64,000 nt of DNA, from contig WTXD01000042.1 of assembly GCA_022496205.1 (NCBI GenBank), forward strand, positions 1-64,000, read 5' to 3'. Shown one piece after another: positions 10,471 to 22,440 of this stretch (the first letter of the stretch is position 1; every line of letters starts with the position of its first letter). The stretch is from Gloeopeniophorella convolvens. Taxonomy: Eukaryota > Basidiomycota > Agaricomycetes > Russulales. A model generated the notes under the pieces. That model made no database searches, was not told the DNA's origin, and saw only the letters and a list, made by a program, of their open reading frames with translations. A program made the position numbers and the translations under genes.

Positions 10471-11600
10471 ACCACTACAGTAAACTTAGTACAGTACTAT
10501 TGAGACCCTAGTAAATACTATGGTAAATACTACAGTAAAGTTAGTGTGGTAGTATCAGGGCCCTAGTAAATACTATGGTAAAGTCAGTGTGGTAGTATTA
10601 GGGCCCTAGTACATACTACAGTAAAGTCAATGCTGTAGTATTAGCACCTAGTAAATACTACAGTAAAGTCAGTGTGATAGTATCAGCCCCTAGTAAATAC
10701 TACAGTAAAATTAGTGCAGTACTATTAGGGCCTAGTAGATACTATAGTAAAATCAGTGTGATGGTATTAGCCCCTAGTAAATACTATGGTAAAGTTAGTG
10801 TGGTAGTATTAGGATCCTAGTAAATACTACAGTAAAGTCAATGCTGTAGTATTAGCCCCTAGTAAATACTACAGTAAAGTTAGTGTGGTAGTATTAGGAC
10901 CCTAGTACATACTACGGTAAAGTCAATACTATAGTATTAGTTGAGTATTAGCACCTAGTAAATACTACAGTGAAGTTAATATGGTAGTACTATTAGGACC
11001 CTAGTAAATACTATAGTAAAGTCAGTATGGTAGTATTAGCCCCTAGTACACACTATAGTAAAGTCAATGCAGTAGTGTTAGAACCCTAGTAAATACTATG
11101 GTAAAGTCAGTGCAGTGGTATTAGCCCCTAGTAAATACTACGGTAAAGTCAGTGTGATAGCATTAGCCCTTAGTAAATACTATGGTAAAGTGAGTGCAGT
11201 AGTATTACGGTCCTAGTAAATACTACAGTAAAGTCAATGCTATAGTATTAGCACCTAGTAAATACTACAGTAAAGTTAGTGTGGTAGTATTAGGACCCTA
11301 GTAAATACTACAGTAAAGTCAATGCTGTAGTATTAGCCCCTAGTAAATACTATGGTAAAGTTAGTGTGGTAGTATTAGGACCCTAGTAAATACTATGGTA
11401 AAGTCAGTGTGGTAGTATTAGCCCCTAGTAAATACTACAGTAAAATTAGTGCAGTACTATTAGGGCCTAGTAGATACTATAGTAAAATCAGTGTGATATT
11501 ATTAGAATCCTAGTGATTACTACAGTAAAGTCAATATAGTACTATTAGCACCCTAGTAAGTACTACGGTGAAGTGAATGCTGTAGTATCAGCACCTTATT
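10470..11600 (+). repeat. Left subterminal array of ~43-bp tandem repeats
   Basis: About 26 imperfect copies of a 42-44 bp unit, CCTAGTAAATACTACAGTAA followed by AGTCAGTGTGGTAGTATTAG and a short GC-rich spacer (GGCCC, CACC, CCC). Each unit holds palindromic TACTATAGTA-like cores. Variation between units is mainly single transitions (ACAG/ATGG/ATAG). Confidence 0.93.
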
Positions 11601-11619
11601 TACATCAGTGCAATCACAT

Positions 11620-11905
11620 GGATTTTTGGGAGCTGGAGCTCAAAACACTGGATATAACAAAAACATACAAAAGTGATGATGCACTGGTCATATCTTTGTT
11701 GGCAGTTGCATAGTTTTGCTGTGCATCATCACATAGTGGAGGCGGAGGCTGGGGTCGGTTATTGCATGCGAGAGCCAGGGAGAATCAGATCAAACGAGGC
11801 AGAACTGGGAGTAGCAGAGGCAGGGGGAGAGGATCCGGGAAAGCGGCCCGGCTGGAAGACTGAACGGAGCGCGACTTGCAACTCCAATAGCAATTGAGGA
11901 TGAGG
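11620..11905 (-). repeat. Subterminal module shared with two other sites
   Basis: About 285 bp next to the inner edge of the left array. Its reverse complement aligns along most of its length with 33765-34045 and partly with 35565-35740. Shared landmarks are GCAAGTCGCG, CGGGCCG, ATCCTCTCC, CAGCCTCCGCCTCCACT, GTTTTTGTT and GTTTTGAGCTCCAGCTCCC. No coding frame is conserved among the copies. Confidence 0.8.
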
Positions 11906-12316
11906 ATGCCAGAGGTGGGGACCCAGGCCCAGGGGCCAGACCAGTCAACCATACAAGTCCCATCAGCACTCGGAATGGAAGTCCTGCTGGAACTTGGGAC
12001 AGAATGCGGCTTCAACAATTTTTGATAGCCATACTTGTTGAATATACGTTCGATTTGCGGCAAACGCGCAGCATTTGCGCATCATATCATAACACATTTT
12101 ATACTACTTAGTAGTTCATAATAAAGTACGATGACTGGGTGCTAAACATGCTTGAAACCACGCATGCGCGACACCAACGAAAGGAGGGGAACAGTCGAGT
12201 GCAGGGTGAGCTCACGCACACACGCTGCACATGCGATCCAATTGCAACAATGCTACTATTCAAAGGTGTCATCGTCCTCACTACCGCTATGAACCCACGC
12301 TCCAGCGATATCATTC

Positions 12317-12400
12317 ACCCTCTCCTCCTCCTCCTCCTCCTCCTCCTCATCGTTGTCGTTGTCGTTGTTGTTGTTGTCGTCATCATCATCATCATCGGTT
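12317..12400. repeat. Trinucleotide microsatellite cluster in the 3' end of the KDZ gene
   Basis: Successive runs of CTC, GTT/GTC and ATC triplets. On the coding strand they encode the Asp, Asn and Glu runs of the transposase C-terminus. Confidence 0.9.
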
Positions 12401-15392
12401 GCCTCTTTTTGAACTGGCGCAACTGTGAGTGGGTACTGCTCGAGTGCCCATGGATCCGCGATCTTCAGGTTTGCTAATGCCGGCCGCCAGAGATTGATGA
12501 AGTTAGTTACAAAGTGGCGGCACACCGCCGCCTGCCGTTGAGCATATGCGTTGAGGCCAGAGACAATGTCCGGACGCCCATTTGGCCGAGCATCCACCTT
12601 GCTAAGCCACCAAGACAATCGCCACTCGAAATAGGTGACTGTGCGCTGCATTTCTGCTATGGTTAATTCAACCTCCTCGTTCTACCTATCGCGTCGCGCG
12701 CGTTGCTTGAACCAATCAATATGCATGCCTAAGTACCATAAGTAGTCAGTATGGAGGTCGCAGCAGAGTATCAAGTACTTGCTCTCGTTGATCTCGCCTT
12801 CAGCGATACCATTCTTGCCCTCGTCGCCTTGATCAGCCGCTGCCCCAGGTCGCACGAGCCAAATTCAACTCATCTCGTGGCGCCCCTCACTATTCTTGCT
12901 CAGCTGGTCCTTGTGTCGCTCTGCTGGAGTACGGTGTGCATCCTCAGGGTCATTAGCATGGGGAGAAACAATGTCTGATTTCCGAAGCTTCTTGAGGTGC
13001 TGGGTCTATGGCCCGTTAGGGTCTAAGACGAGGAGAGCCTCGTATGCTGCTCGATACCTCGCAACATGGCGCTCTTGCTTGGCTTCAAGATTGCCAATAA
13101 TACGGCGTGCCACAGTATTCTGTTTCTGACCCGGTCCATTGATTTGAATTTGCTTGTAACGGACTAAGCCCATCTTGACGTGAAGGGAACGGCGGAGGCT
13201 ATTGAGCGCGTCGTGGGCTTGGCCGACGCGCAGCCGCGCTTCTTTCTCGACAAGGCCAAACCCACATGAGTTGCGAAGATGTTCGGGGAGAGAGGACGGC
13301 AGGTGTAGAGGAATAAGTTCTGGAAGTGGTACATCAACGTCGTAAGGCACGCCGTCCGCAGCTTCCAGGTGGGGGATGCAGGGCATGTAGAGGCGCTGGA
13401 TGGCACGCCACCCGTTGATGCGCAGGAGAAGCGTGTTTCGCGTCTTGTAAAGGGCGATTTTTTCCTTCTCCGTGGTGCAGGATGGGACATTTGACGCAAT
13501 AATCCGCCTTGGTCGGCATGAATCAGGCACGGGAAAGAAAGAGGGAACGGTGCACGTACTGTTGTTCCTCCAGGTCCAACCCAACATCCAGGAGCATACT
13601 CACTGTAGTTTGGTGGAGTGAGTAAATGCCTCGCGCGGCTTCTTCAGATTCCTGCTTAGCCAATTCGAGGCGCACGTCATCCAAGGATGTCGCTAGCACG
13701 CGCGTGAGAGAGGGACGTCCGAAGGACGCGAAGACAACGCACCGACGAATTTCTCATCGTACGGATTGGGACGCGACCCATCCACTTCCCAGGCTTCAAC
13801 GTCTTTTCTCCACTCTTCGGTGAGTTTGGGGTCGAACACGTCGTCGAGCTGATCGAAAATCTTGACATTCTTGTCGCGATAGAACGCGGCTTCGAGGAGG
13901 TTCTTGCGTAGTGAGACACCTGAGAATGAGAATTGAGTTCTCCGGAGGTGTTTAACCGTGGATCCGTACCTATCCCCGTGATTTTCCGGAAGTTGATCGC
14001 GGCCATAATATCATCCAGAACTTCATGCCGCGTATGGGGTGCCATTTTGCGCGTGCTCAGGGCTGACGAGTTGATCTCGGCCCAACCCGTTTCCACCATT
14101 TCTCCATGAGTGCAGCCAACGTGACGTGTATAGTTGAATAAATAGGAACACTGACATTGAGGTCCGTGCGCATGGAGATGAAATTTGGGTACGGCCCACT
14201 TGATCCGAAGATCTTGCACATTGAGGCAGAGGGACTCCGGGTAGCGAGCAAGGTGGCTGAAAAAGTTTTTTGAATAGGAGCATGCTATATCGTACGAGAT
14301 GACAACGTCCTCGACGTCACGAGCATCAATGCCCAAGACTGACATTACCATGTAATTCATGGGTGCGAACCTGGATAAATCTCAGTCAACTGGATAATAC
14401 AGACATCAAGCACTTACGCTTCACCACGGAGAAGGTCTCCAGCGCAATGCTTGTGGTAAAAGGCGTGCCGAGCGCATACAACTGCGCCCACGCCGTTCAC
14501 TGCGAAGCGCTTCTTTGCGGGAGTGTTAGCGTGATCTACAGCAGAGAAATTGGAGTCGCAGTGCTTCATCTGTGAATCAGTCAGCGGCGGCGTATCGTAT
14601 CAAATGGGGAGGATCGCGAACGAACCTCAGCTTCATCGACATATCGTTTTATGTGGGCATCGTACTCTTCACTATTGACGAAATAAGACCACCCGGGGGC
14701 TAGCGCAACGTCGCGGAGACCACGATTCTTGAGTTTCAGCTTGAAGTTCGCGTCGACCGCGAACATAACGGAGAACTTCCATCTGACATGCACAAGTGAT
14801 CCTGACTTCTTCAGATACCCAGGCAAACGGCACATACCTCTCATCCTCGGGAATTTCAGTGATATCCTTGGGCATATTGCGTCCTGGTTGAGGGCACATG
14901 GGACAATCGACGCAGCACTCGCCCTGCGCGGTGCCTTCAATGCCAGTGGGGTCATGCGCACGCCCCAATCGTTTGGCCAGTTGGATGTTGCGAAATTCTC
15001 TCATGGCGCACGAGCATTCTATATACCTCCACTATAGTCTACGATGTCAGGACGCACACAGAGTACCAGAGTCGAGTTACATACCTTCGGCTTCTTTCCC
15101 GTCGAGTCGACCAGGTTTTGCAGAGAGTGGTAGTAGTCGTACATATTCACTTTACCGATGAGATTTAAGGCTTGATAGTGTTTGAGCAACCGAAATGTTA
15201 TCACGATACGCGGGCGCTCTGTCGTGGCAGGCCACCACGCGTTGCGCAGAAGTTGGACAAACGGGCACGATGATCCAATGCGGCCACAACCACAATAGCT
15301 TATGTGAACGTCTTGTACCCCGTTGAGGTCGACAACAGTGAGGGGTCCCGGCTTCGCTTCACGGTTGGGACACGGAAGGCCATCGTGCCCTA

Positions 15393-15935
15393 TGTCACGG
15401 CCTGAGCCGGCGCGAGCGAAGCTGACGAGGGCTGAGACGAGCGAGGTTCGACAAGTCGGTCTCGATGTGAGCCGGTTCTTGATGGTGCACGTGAATGTGC
15501 ACGCGATCCTGGGTAAGACGTGGTGTCTTCGAGTGGAGGCAATCGGCCTCCGGTATGTAGAATTCAAAGACTGGAAACCTCGCGATACTTGGGCGAACAA
15601 GTCCCTCACGCGGAATCCCTGGTAACCTCGTCGATTGACAAAGGAGAACAGGCTTAAGGCCTTAGAGTACTACTGCTACGCCTTAAGTACTACGAGAAGT
15701 GAAGGTTACATAACGTCCTAGTATCGAGTCATACCGAGTCGAAGCAGACTCAAGGTGGGTCTCCTAGGTAGAAGTACAATGGGTATCCAATGGCATAAGG
15801 GGCGCGTCAAGAACGATGAGGGAATAGTATGACGAGTGAAAGATAAGCGTCCCCGAGTCATGGAGCCGGAACGGAACTCGTATCGTACAAGTCGTGATGA
15901 GAAGAAAAAGAAAATGTATCGTACAAGTCGTGACA
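15393..15935 (+). mobile_element. Solo LTR, family S1 (copy 2), inside the KDZ/CxC2 exon
   Basis: A 543-bp insert TGTCACG...CGTGACA with exact duplication CCCTA (15388-15392, 15936-15940). Removing it restores RIQLG-HDGLPCP in the KDZ protein. It shares the block containing ACCTCGTCGATTGACAAAGG with copy 1. Near its right end the block ATCGTACAAGTCGTGA occurs twice, suggesting a local duplication that makes this copy longer than copy 1. Confidence 0.93.
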
Positions 15936-17038
15936 CCCTAGCTGAATCCGCAGACCGGCTTCACGCAGAGTGAACGAGTCCCAGTGTCCGTCTTCCCATT
16001 TCTGCGTGATGGCCAGCCTCAACGGTGCGTTCCTATCGAAGTCTCGCGAGACGTACCTGAAGAAGGTGCAGCGGGTTGTGGGCATGACACGCAGCCATGC
16101 ACACGTCGCACAGGAACCACAAGCCTGAGCACTCAGTGCATTTGAGCATGCCCAGATTCTTCTTGCACTGGCGGCACTCGGGAACTTGCTGATGCTCACC
16201 AAGGCCTTCGTGCCTGCAGAGCTCGTCGAGGTAGGTGTCGCAGAATGGAAGGAACGCTTCTAAGGGGTGGATCTGTGCGGCATCGGAAAGAGCTCATACA
16301 CGAAGGCCAGGATATACAACGTGCTCACCTTCTTTTGCACCGATCGCTTGTGCTTGAGTGGAGGGGAGGACGTCGTGACATTGACATCCGCGCCCATGGA
16401 TTCGACATCAAAATCCATCTGCTCACCGAATTGATGTAAGAAATCTTCTTCAGTATCCATGGGTTCATTGTGAATGTCTATGCTGGCTGGAGGAGAGCCG
16501 GGACGAGGTAAGTCAAGAGACTCCTGAGTAATCTGTTCTATTCGGTGGTTGAGGACGCCTTGGTGGTCCACGGATCCAGTGACGTGCGTGAACGAAATAT
16601 CATATCGGGCGCTTTGAGAGGGATTTGGACTGCGGGGAGTAGCTTTGGGGGGGCTGTCGTCAATGTGAGAGCCATCGTCGTGAGACACTTGGACCTTGCG
16701 CCGTTTGCGCGTGTTGCGTGGAGGCATGATGTTGCCGGGAGACCGCGCCGCGTTGGCGCCTGTTGGCACAGCACAATATCGACAAAGTTTGCGATGGAGA
16801 GTCCACTGTCTCCAACAAGTACTGCTATCCGAGATTTCGCATGCTGTATACCTCAAAGAGGCACAGGGTTGTATTCAAGTATGCAATAGAATCTCCATGC
16901 CATGCGAGAAAGTAATACGGTACAGAACGAGCCTTCCACTGGCACGCGTGATTCCGAACGAATGCGCGCGTTGCATGACGTCTCCTCAAATCCAGATCTG
17001 CAAGATGTACTACTACACATTTGTTTATCATACTCAAT

Positions 17039-17697
17039 CATCTCCCTAATTGCAGTTTTATCAATGCGGCGCTGCTCTTCAGACATATATTTTCCTGAAG
17101 TAGCTTTCTGGATTGACGATGCCAGGTGGGTCATTGAGTTCCGAGGAACTCGAAACTCGAAACTCGATCGCTTCTCGCACGCGTTACATGACGTCGTGTC
17201 GAGTCCCATCTACAACATATGCAACTTACAGCACATTTACCTTCATGTAGTACACTCTCAGCTCCCTAGGTTGTAGCATAATCAATGCAGCACTGCTCTC
17301 CAGAAATATAGTTTGCTGAAGTAGCTTTCCGGATTGACGAAGCCTAGCGGATCATTGAGTTCCGAGGAACTTGAGACTCGAAGTGCGCGTTGGATGACCG
17401 TCTCGCGCGTGTCGGATCCTATCTGCAATCTATCCAACTCACTACACATTCATTCACTACACTCTCTCAGCTCCTTAATTGCAGTATAATCGATGTGGCG
17501 CTGCTCTTCAGAAGCATATTTTCCTGAAGTAGCTTTCTGGATTGACGATGCCAGGCAGGTCATTGAGTTCCAAGGAACTCAAAACTCAAAACTTGATCGC
17601 TTCTCGCGCGCGTTACATGACGTCGTGTCGAGTCCCATCTGCAATATATGCAACTTACAGCACATTTGCCTTTATGTAGTACACTCTCAGCTCAAGC
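17039..17697 (+). repeat. Three ~215-bp tandem repeats between the divergent KDZ-element genes
   Basis: Copies begin near 17039, 17260 and 17469. Shared landmarks are CAGCTCC, GCGCTGCTCTTCAG, CCTGAAGTAGCTTTCTGGAT, TCATTGAGTTCC and TACACTCTCAGCTC. Copies 1 and 3 are closest to each other; copy 2 is more diverged. The array occupies the spacer between the KDZ start (16727) and the companion start (18363), a plausible two-way promoter. The rest of the spacer (17700-18360) holds no recognisable gene. Confidence 0.85.
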
Positions 17698-18362
17698 GTG
17701 CTTTATCATAGCTACGAAAACCTTTGTGATCAGCACCTGGGTGTTCACCCCTGCCTTGGCCTCCATAAACTTCCATCCACGATGTGGGCGGCTGCTACGG
17801 GGCGTGTTAGGGCGTGTTGGAGGCTGCCGGCGCAATGATTACCAGCACCGCGGAAGGAAACGACTACTGCTCCATGCGGGTACTCCTACAGGGTTGTGAG
17901 CGGGGATAGTGCCCATCGGCCAGAGACTCACTGGCTTGCTCTGAGAGCGATAAGGCCATGTTGCACTTGACGGTCACCACGGAAGGGCTTGGCACCTCAT
18001 GGCACATTGGCAAAAGTGGGTTAGGCCCGCGATTTCCACGGTTTGGATCGATCGCGCGTCGATTGGTGAGGAAAGCGATAGTAAGGTGGAAGGAGTGTCA
18101 GTAAGGGGCAGCACAGCGTACAGCGAAGACATGCGCAGACTGTATGTTCGATATGCCTTCCGGTTCGGACAGAAATCAGCTCGTCATCGAATGATACTCA
18201 CTCTATGAAGTCGCGTTGGGGGATACTTGTGGGAATGATACATTGCCGGGGATCTGAGGTGCTGGCGGCGTTGGGCTCGGGATCACGGCCGAAACCCTGA
18301 AACATCAGTGAGATGGCGATTTTCACTCAAGTTCGAACGGCGCGCATACCGCGCCCCGAATC

Positions 18363-21300
18363 ATGCCCATCTCTCGTAGTTTTCACCTTCACTCTCAACA
18401 ACATTCGCCTCGTAGTAAACTTCCCCTCGCTGTCATGTGGACTACTGAAGCACAACTTGGTTTTCTTTGGGGACTTGTCGACCGCTACCGGTATTTCCAA
18501 GGCAAACAACGCGTCGCAGACTTCTGGCCAGAACTATATGGAAAGTGGTTCGAAAAGTGGCCTGACACCGACAACAGCTTGGGACCCGGCAAGTCCATAC
18601 ACAAAGTAAGTTGCTCTGCCAGGTGTGCAGAACATTGACACTCACGAAATGTTGTAGCGCTTGCGCGAATGGTACAACAACCACGCGCGCAAGGGTGGTA
18701 AATGGCCATTGAAACAAGCTCCTTCCGATGATGAGAACGACCCGCTCGCTGGCGCGCTTACCTTCGAGGGTGAGCAGGGCGAGCTAGACCTCAACAACGG
18801 CACAGCTGGAGTACTGGTGGCCGGAGGCATTCAGGTAGCGAAAGCTCCCAAGAAGAGGAGGCCAAAAAAGCGCAGAAAGAAGGTCCTGGACTTGTCAGGG
18901 AAGCAACAGAGGAAAGACCGCGTATATCAGGCTTACATGGCGGAGTGCTGGTTCGACAACGGCCTCGGAGACAAGATCCACGCAGCATACAAGGAGCACC
19001 AGGCACTGCCGATCAAGCATAAACCCTGGGTCACGTTCATGAACAAGAAGGCAAGCGAATTGTGGGAGGATGAGAGGGAGTCCGTGAAGCAGAAGGTCTT
19101 GGCGCGCGTCGAGGGCGGGTCGATGAAGAACAACATAGCAGAGAGGGAGCTCCTCACAAATCCCGATCTCAGGAGAGAGCGAATCAAATACCTGAAAGAT
19201 CATGACGAGTTAGTACCACAGCGTCTTCGTTAATCGGACAGTCTCACTTACCGTGCTCACAGGGCCATAAAGTTGCTCCCAAAGACGGCCGTGATTGCCC
19301 TTGACAAGATCCGCGAGCAGACAGGGTTTGCTGCGACGCTGATCTTTGGCGGCTGCGTTCCAAGCCTGGGTGGGAGTATCAAAACATATGCGTCAGTCAA
19401 TATGGACCACGATCGCGCGACGCAGATGACTTACCTCACAGTAGTTTTCACACAGAGCTTCCGGACGGTCGTACATTTGCGAGAGGAAATTCGCAGTCAA
19501 ATCTACAGTCGAGAAGGAATATCTGTCGTGGATTAACACCGCGTTTCGTAAGTACCGATATTTGAAGGGTGGGGCGGATACTTACTACTCGTAGCTATGA
19601 GCGCACGGCTCATGCGAGCTCTACCAGGGACAGAGTCTCTCCTTACAAAACCTCAAGCCCAAGAGTTGGCGGCACATGCTAGGAGCGCTGCCCCCATGGA
19701 GACGCCGACTTTGCATAGTTCTCACTCGGCCTTGGGTAGCAAAGAAGATGACGCCGTGCGGCCTCACGATAGTGCCAGCTCCAGCACCCCTGACGAAACG
19801 AAAAGCGGAATGTCATCGCGCGCAAAGGGGAAGCAGCGCGCCAGGTCCACCAATGACACCTCCAGCGAGAGCGATTCAAGCGAGAGCGATACCGACAGCG
19901 AGTCTTCGACTTCGACCAGCGATGAGGAGGAGGACGAGCGCCGCCACGTGAAGAGTGGAGGCGGGATTAGCCACACCCCCACACCATACGAGCAGCTGCG
20001 CCTCGATAATATTGCGCGCAACAAGCGACTATTTCAAAAGATCAACGACGATCAGGCGGCGAGATTGAAGGCGGCGAAAGGGAGCTCACCTTCAGAAGAA
20101 ACGCCAAGCTCGTCCAAGGCACCGAGCACGAAGGCCGCAGGGGTCAAGCCATGGCCAGTCATCAGCGACCGTGTCCTACGTGAGAGGAAGTCCGATTCGT
20201 AAGTTGTCATCCGAGGAGTAATTAAAGTCCACTTACCGTAAATCCAAACAGGTCGGGCCCTACTGAGGAGACCGGTGCTGTGCAGTATCGTACAGGAGAC
20301 GAGCCCCGCGCGGCCACCCCCAAGGCCGCCGACAACGTTGTGAAGGAACCGCGGGACGCCGAGGACGACAAGCCGGAGGCAACCCCTGCTGTTCCAGCTG
20401 CCGCTAAAGGGGGGCATGATGGTGTTGCTGAAGGCACGACAGCACCTGGACAAGAGCACGCCGCTCAGTCGCAGAGCAAGGTGCCGCCTGGAGACGGTGG
20501 ATTCGGCGACCAGCCCCCAGATGTCGTCAAAGCGCCCGCCGATAGCACGGTGAAGAGCGCGGAGGTCGTCAGCTTGGATCGCACTCCGGGAAGTGACGCA
20601 CCTGTTTCACCCAAGGGTGCAGCACCCGTCCCCGCTCTCGTGCCTGTGCCCGCTCTCGTGCCCATTCCCGCATCCGTATCCGCATCCGCATCCGCCCCCG
20701 CGCCCATTCCCGCGTCCGCGTCCACGCTCGCACCCGTTCCCGTTCCCGTGCCCGCGCCCGCTCCCCCTCCTGCTCCCGCGCCCATGCCCGCGCCGGCGCC
20801 GGCGCCCGAGCCCACTCATGTTCCCACTCCTGCCCCCGTGCCCGTGCCCGTTCCCATGCCTGCGCTCGCGCCCGCTTCCGCTCCTGCTCCCGTTCCAGCT
20901 CTTGTTCCCATTCCTGTTCCTGTTTCTGTCCCCATCCTCGTTCCCGCGCCGGTTCCTGCCCTTGCCCTTGCGAACGCGATGGACGTGGCCACAACGCTGA
21001 CGATTGGCGACAGCACGTGGCCGCCGTGGTTCCGGGAAGCCTACGAGTTTCTGACTTCGCAGTCGAGTGACGAGCACTGGCAAGCAATGGTGACCCGGTG
21101 GGTGGTGTTGGGCGAAGGCGAGTCCGATGTTCTCCGACATTCGGATGGCCGCGCGTGCAACACAGCTTGCGCCAGCGAGCTGAAACTTTGATGGTAGATA
21201 GTCCGGATACTAGGCTCCATCATATCTAATTTCCGTAGTGTTACGTACGATACTTCCGTAGTTATCACGTTCCTTACTCACCGGGCCGTTTCTCAAACGC

Positions 21301-22116
21301 GTGACAAGTCATGAGGCCGAAATCCATTGAGGCAGGCCTGTACAGGGCCAAATGCGCGATATTGTGGACACCATTAGTCATGCCTCTGCCATTTATGGAC
21401 CCCAGGGGTCCTCCTGTATATAAAAGCCACCTGTAGGAACTGCAAATACCAGTGTCTCCTGCCACTACAGCTCTATCGCTCTCAAGCCTCTAGCTGGTGA
21501 GAATCAGTAGTTAATACTGTAGTATAGAGCAATACAGTAGCTGCGCTATGCCTGTTCAACAGGTGGCTTTCGAGACGAACCTGGGATTCCCTGAAGGAAA
21601 GGTTAGCAACTAGAACGTCTTGGGTTAGAGATGATACTGATCTTTCTTTAGTCCAAGAAAAACCGCTTGGACTCCACAGGACGGCCCGACCAGTACAACT
21701 GGTGGCAGAGCCGCCGACGCGGGTATGCAACACTGCCGCCAGACTTCGGGAAGACATCCGAGTTTGCCGTGGCCATCAAGACATTCTACACCGGGCTCCA
21801 GCCAGACGCACGCGGTAAATCATGGCCCCTGATGCGTGAGGCGTGCGATCCAGGTGACTGGAGCGAGCTGAACAAGGGCGGGAGGAAGGGGTTCTTGACG
21901 ATTCTCGTATTGCTCGCCTGGTGGCAGGGGCTTGAGCAAACGAGGAGAGAGAAAAAGGCGCTTTCCGACATGGTGGACGATGTCTCATGGGTGCTCGACC
22001 AGTTGCTGGCGGTGGAGCGGGGTGCGAAGCATTCGCGCGAAGACGATGACTCCGGGATATCGAAGAAACGGTGCGTTGTCCGTACTTGGCGGAATCCGGC
22101 CCGATGCTTACATTGA
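18363..22116 (+). pseudogene. Companion gene of the KDZ element (agaricomycete transposon-linked family, unknown function)
   Basis: Multi-exon plus-strand gene. Exon 1 (18363-18605) has MWTTEAQLGFLWGL and FWPELYGKWFEKWPD. An intron at 18606-18657 leads to an exon with RLREWYNNHARKGG, a lysine-rich stretch (KKRRPKKRRKK) and AYMAECWFDNGLG. Introns follow at 19209-19262, 19548-19594, 20199-20251 and 21602-21651. Later blocks are a Ser/Glu-rich acidic part, YEQLRLDNIARNKRLFQKIND, a long Pro/Ala/Val-rich repeat (20620-20970), WVAFETNLGFPEGK and WWQSRRRGYATLPPDF, and a WVLDQL end. These blocks recur in an unnamed agaricomycete family that I recall near KDZ/Plavaka genes. A one-base frame loss near 19485 and a V-family LTR at 21106 break the gene. 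The exact 3' end is uncertain. A DNA-binding or accessory role is only an inference from the basic patches. Confidence 0.72.
21106..21561 (+). mobile_element. Solo LTR, family V (copy 1), in the companion gene
   Basis: A 456-bp LTR TGTTG...CAACA with exact duplication GGTGG (21101-21105, 21562-21566). TATATAAAAG box near 21416. Excision restores TRWVAFETNLG. The second copy, same length, is at 54190-54645 on the other strand. Confidence 0.95.
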
Positions 22117-22440
22117 GTAATCCACCAGCACACGCCTCCGCTGAAACTCGGCATCGACTCGAAAATGCTCGCAAACATACGCTTCCCGGCCGCTCTTGAC
22201 TTATCTTCGACTGACCGCTTGTTTTTCCATAATATATTGTTCGCATAGTCCCTAGTAGAGGATGGGGCTTAGTATATACACAAAATACAATGATTTTTGG
22301 CCTTTCTGTGCAGTACATCGATATAAATGGAAGTGGAAGCCGGACCATACGGGCCGAAGAAATCACGGGGTCACCCCGGGCCATTATTGCCTCTGAAGTT
22401 TGAACATCTTACCACAGTGCTGATCTGGTGTCAATAGTGT
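22117..22440. other. Right inner spacer of the KDZ element
   Basis: Sequence between the companion gene 3' end and the right array. AT-rich (ATAATATATTG near 22230) with no gene recognised. It does not match the module at the left inner edge. Confidence 0.45.

Larger units (their letters stand above)
12256..16727 (-). pseudogene. KDZ transposase with CxC2 cysteine cluster, disrupted by a solo LTR and nonsense codons
   Basis: Transposase of the Kyakuja-Dileera-Zisupton class. The start ATG is at 16725-16727 (MPPRNTRKRRKV, basic, then Ser/Pro-rich). The CxC2-type region reads WEDGHWDSFTLREAGLRIQLG, then after an LTR insertion HDGLPCPN, LTVVDLNGVQDVHISYCGCG and NAWWPATTERPRIVITF. Next are MREFRNIQLAKRLGRAHDP and a CPMCPQPGRN motif, then FAVDANFKLKLKNRG. 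The RNase H-like core follows: ISYDIACSYSKNF with the Asp codon at 14289-14291, VPKFHLHAHGPQC, and CTHGEMVETGWAEIN with a Glu near 14100. The C-terminal helical part (LRVGQAHDALNSLRRSL) leads to an Asp/Glu-rich tail. Most joins are short in-frame introns. Three tryptophan codons appear as stops: 13006-13008, 12865-12867 and 12682-12684. The protein is therefore probably inactive. Confidence 0.9.

Noticed and set aside
10470..11600. CRISPR-like array
   Set aside because: The repeat has no unique spacers, varies throughout, and occurs in a eukaryotic transposon terminus in mirror copies.
20569..21140. Long antisense frames opposite the Pro/Ala/Val-rich part of the companion gene
   Set aside because: They arise from the low-complexity CCCGTGCCC-type repeat, which is open in several frames; the sense frame is fixed by flanking conserved exons.
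21274..21465. A 63-codon minus-strand frame found in both V-family LTR copies (also 54286-54477)
   Set aside because: It is conserved only because the LTR copies are young and similar; it has no start context, domain or neighbour supporting a gene.
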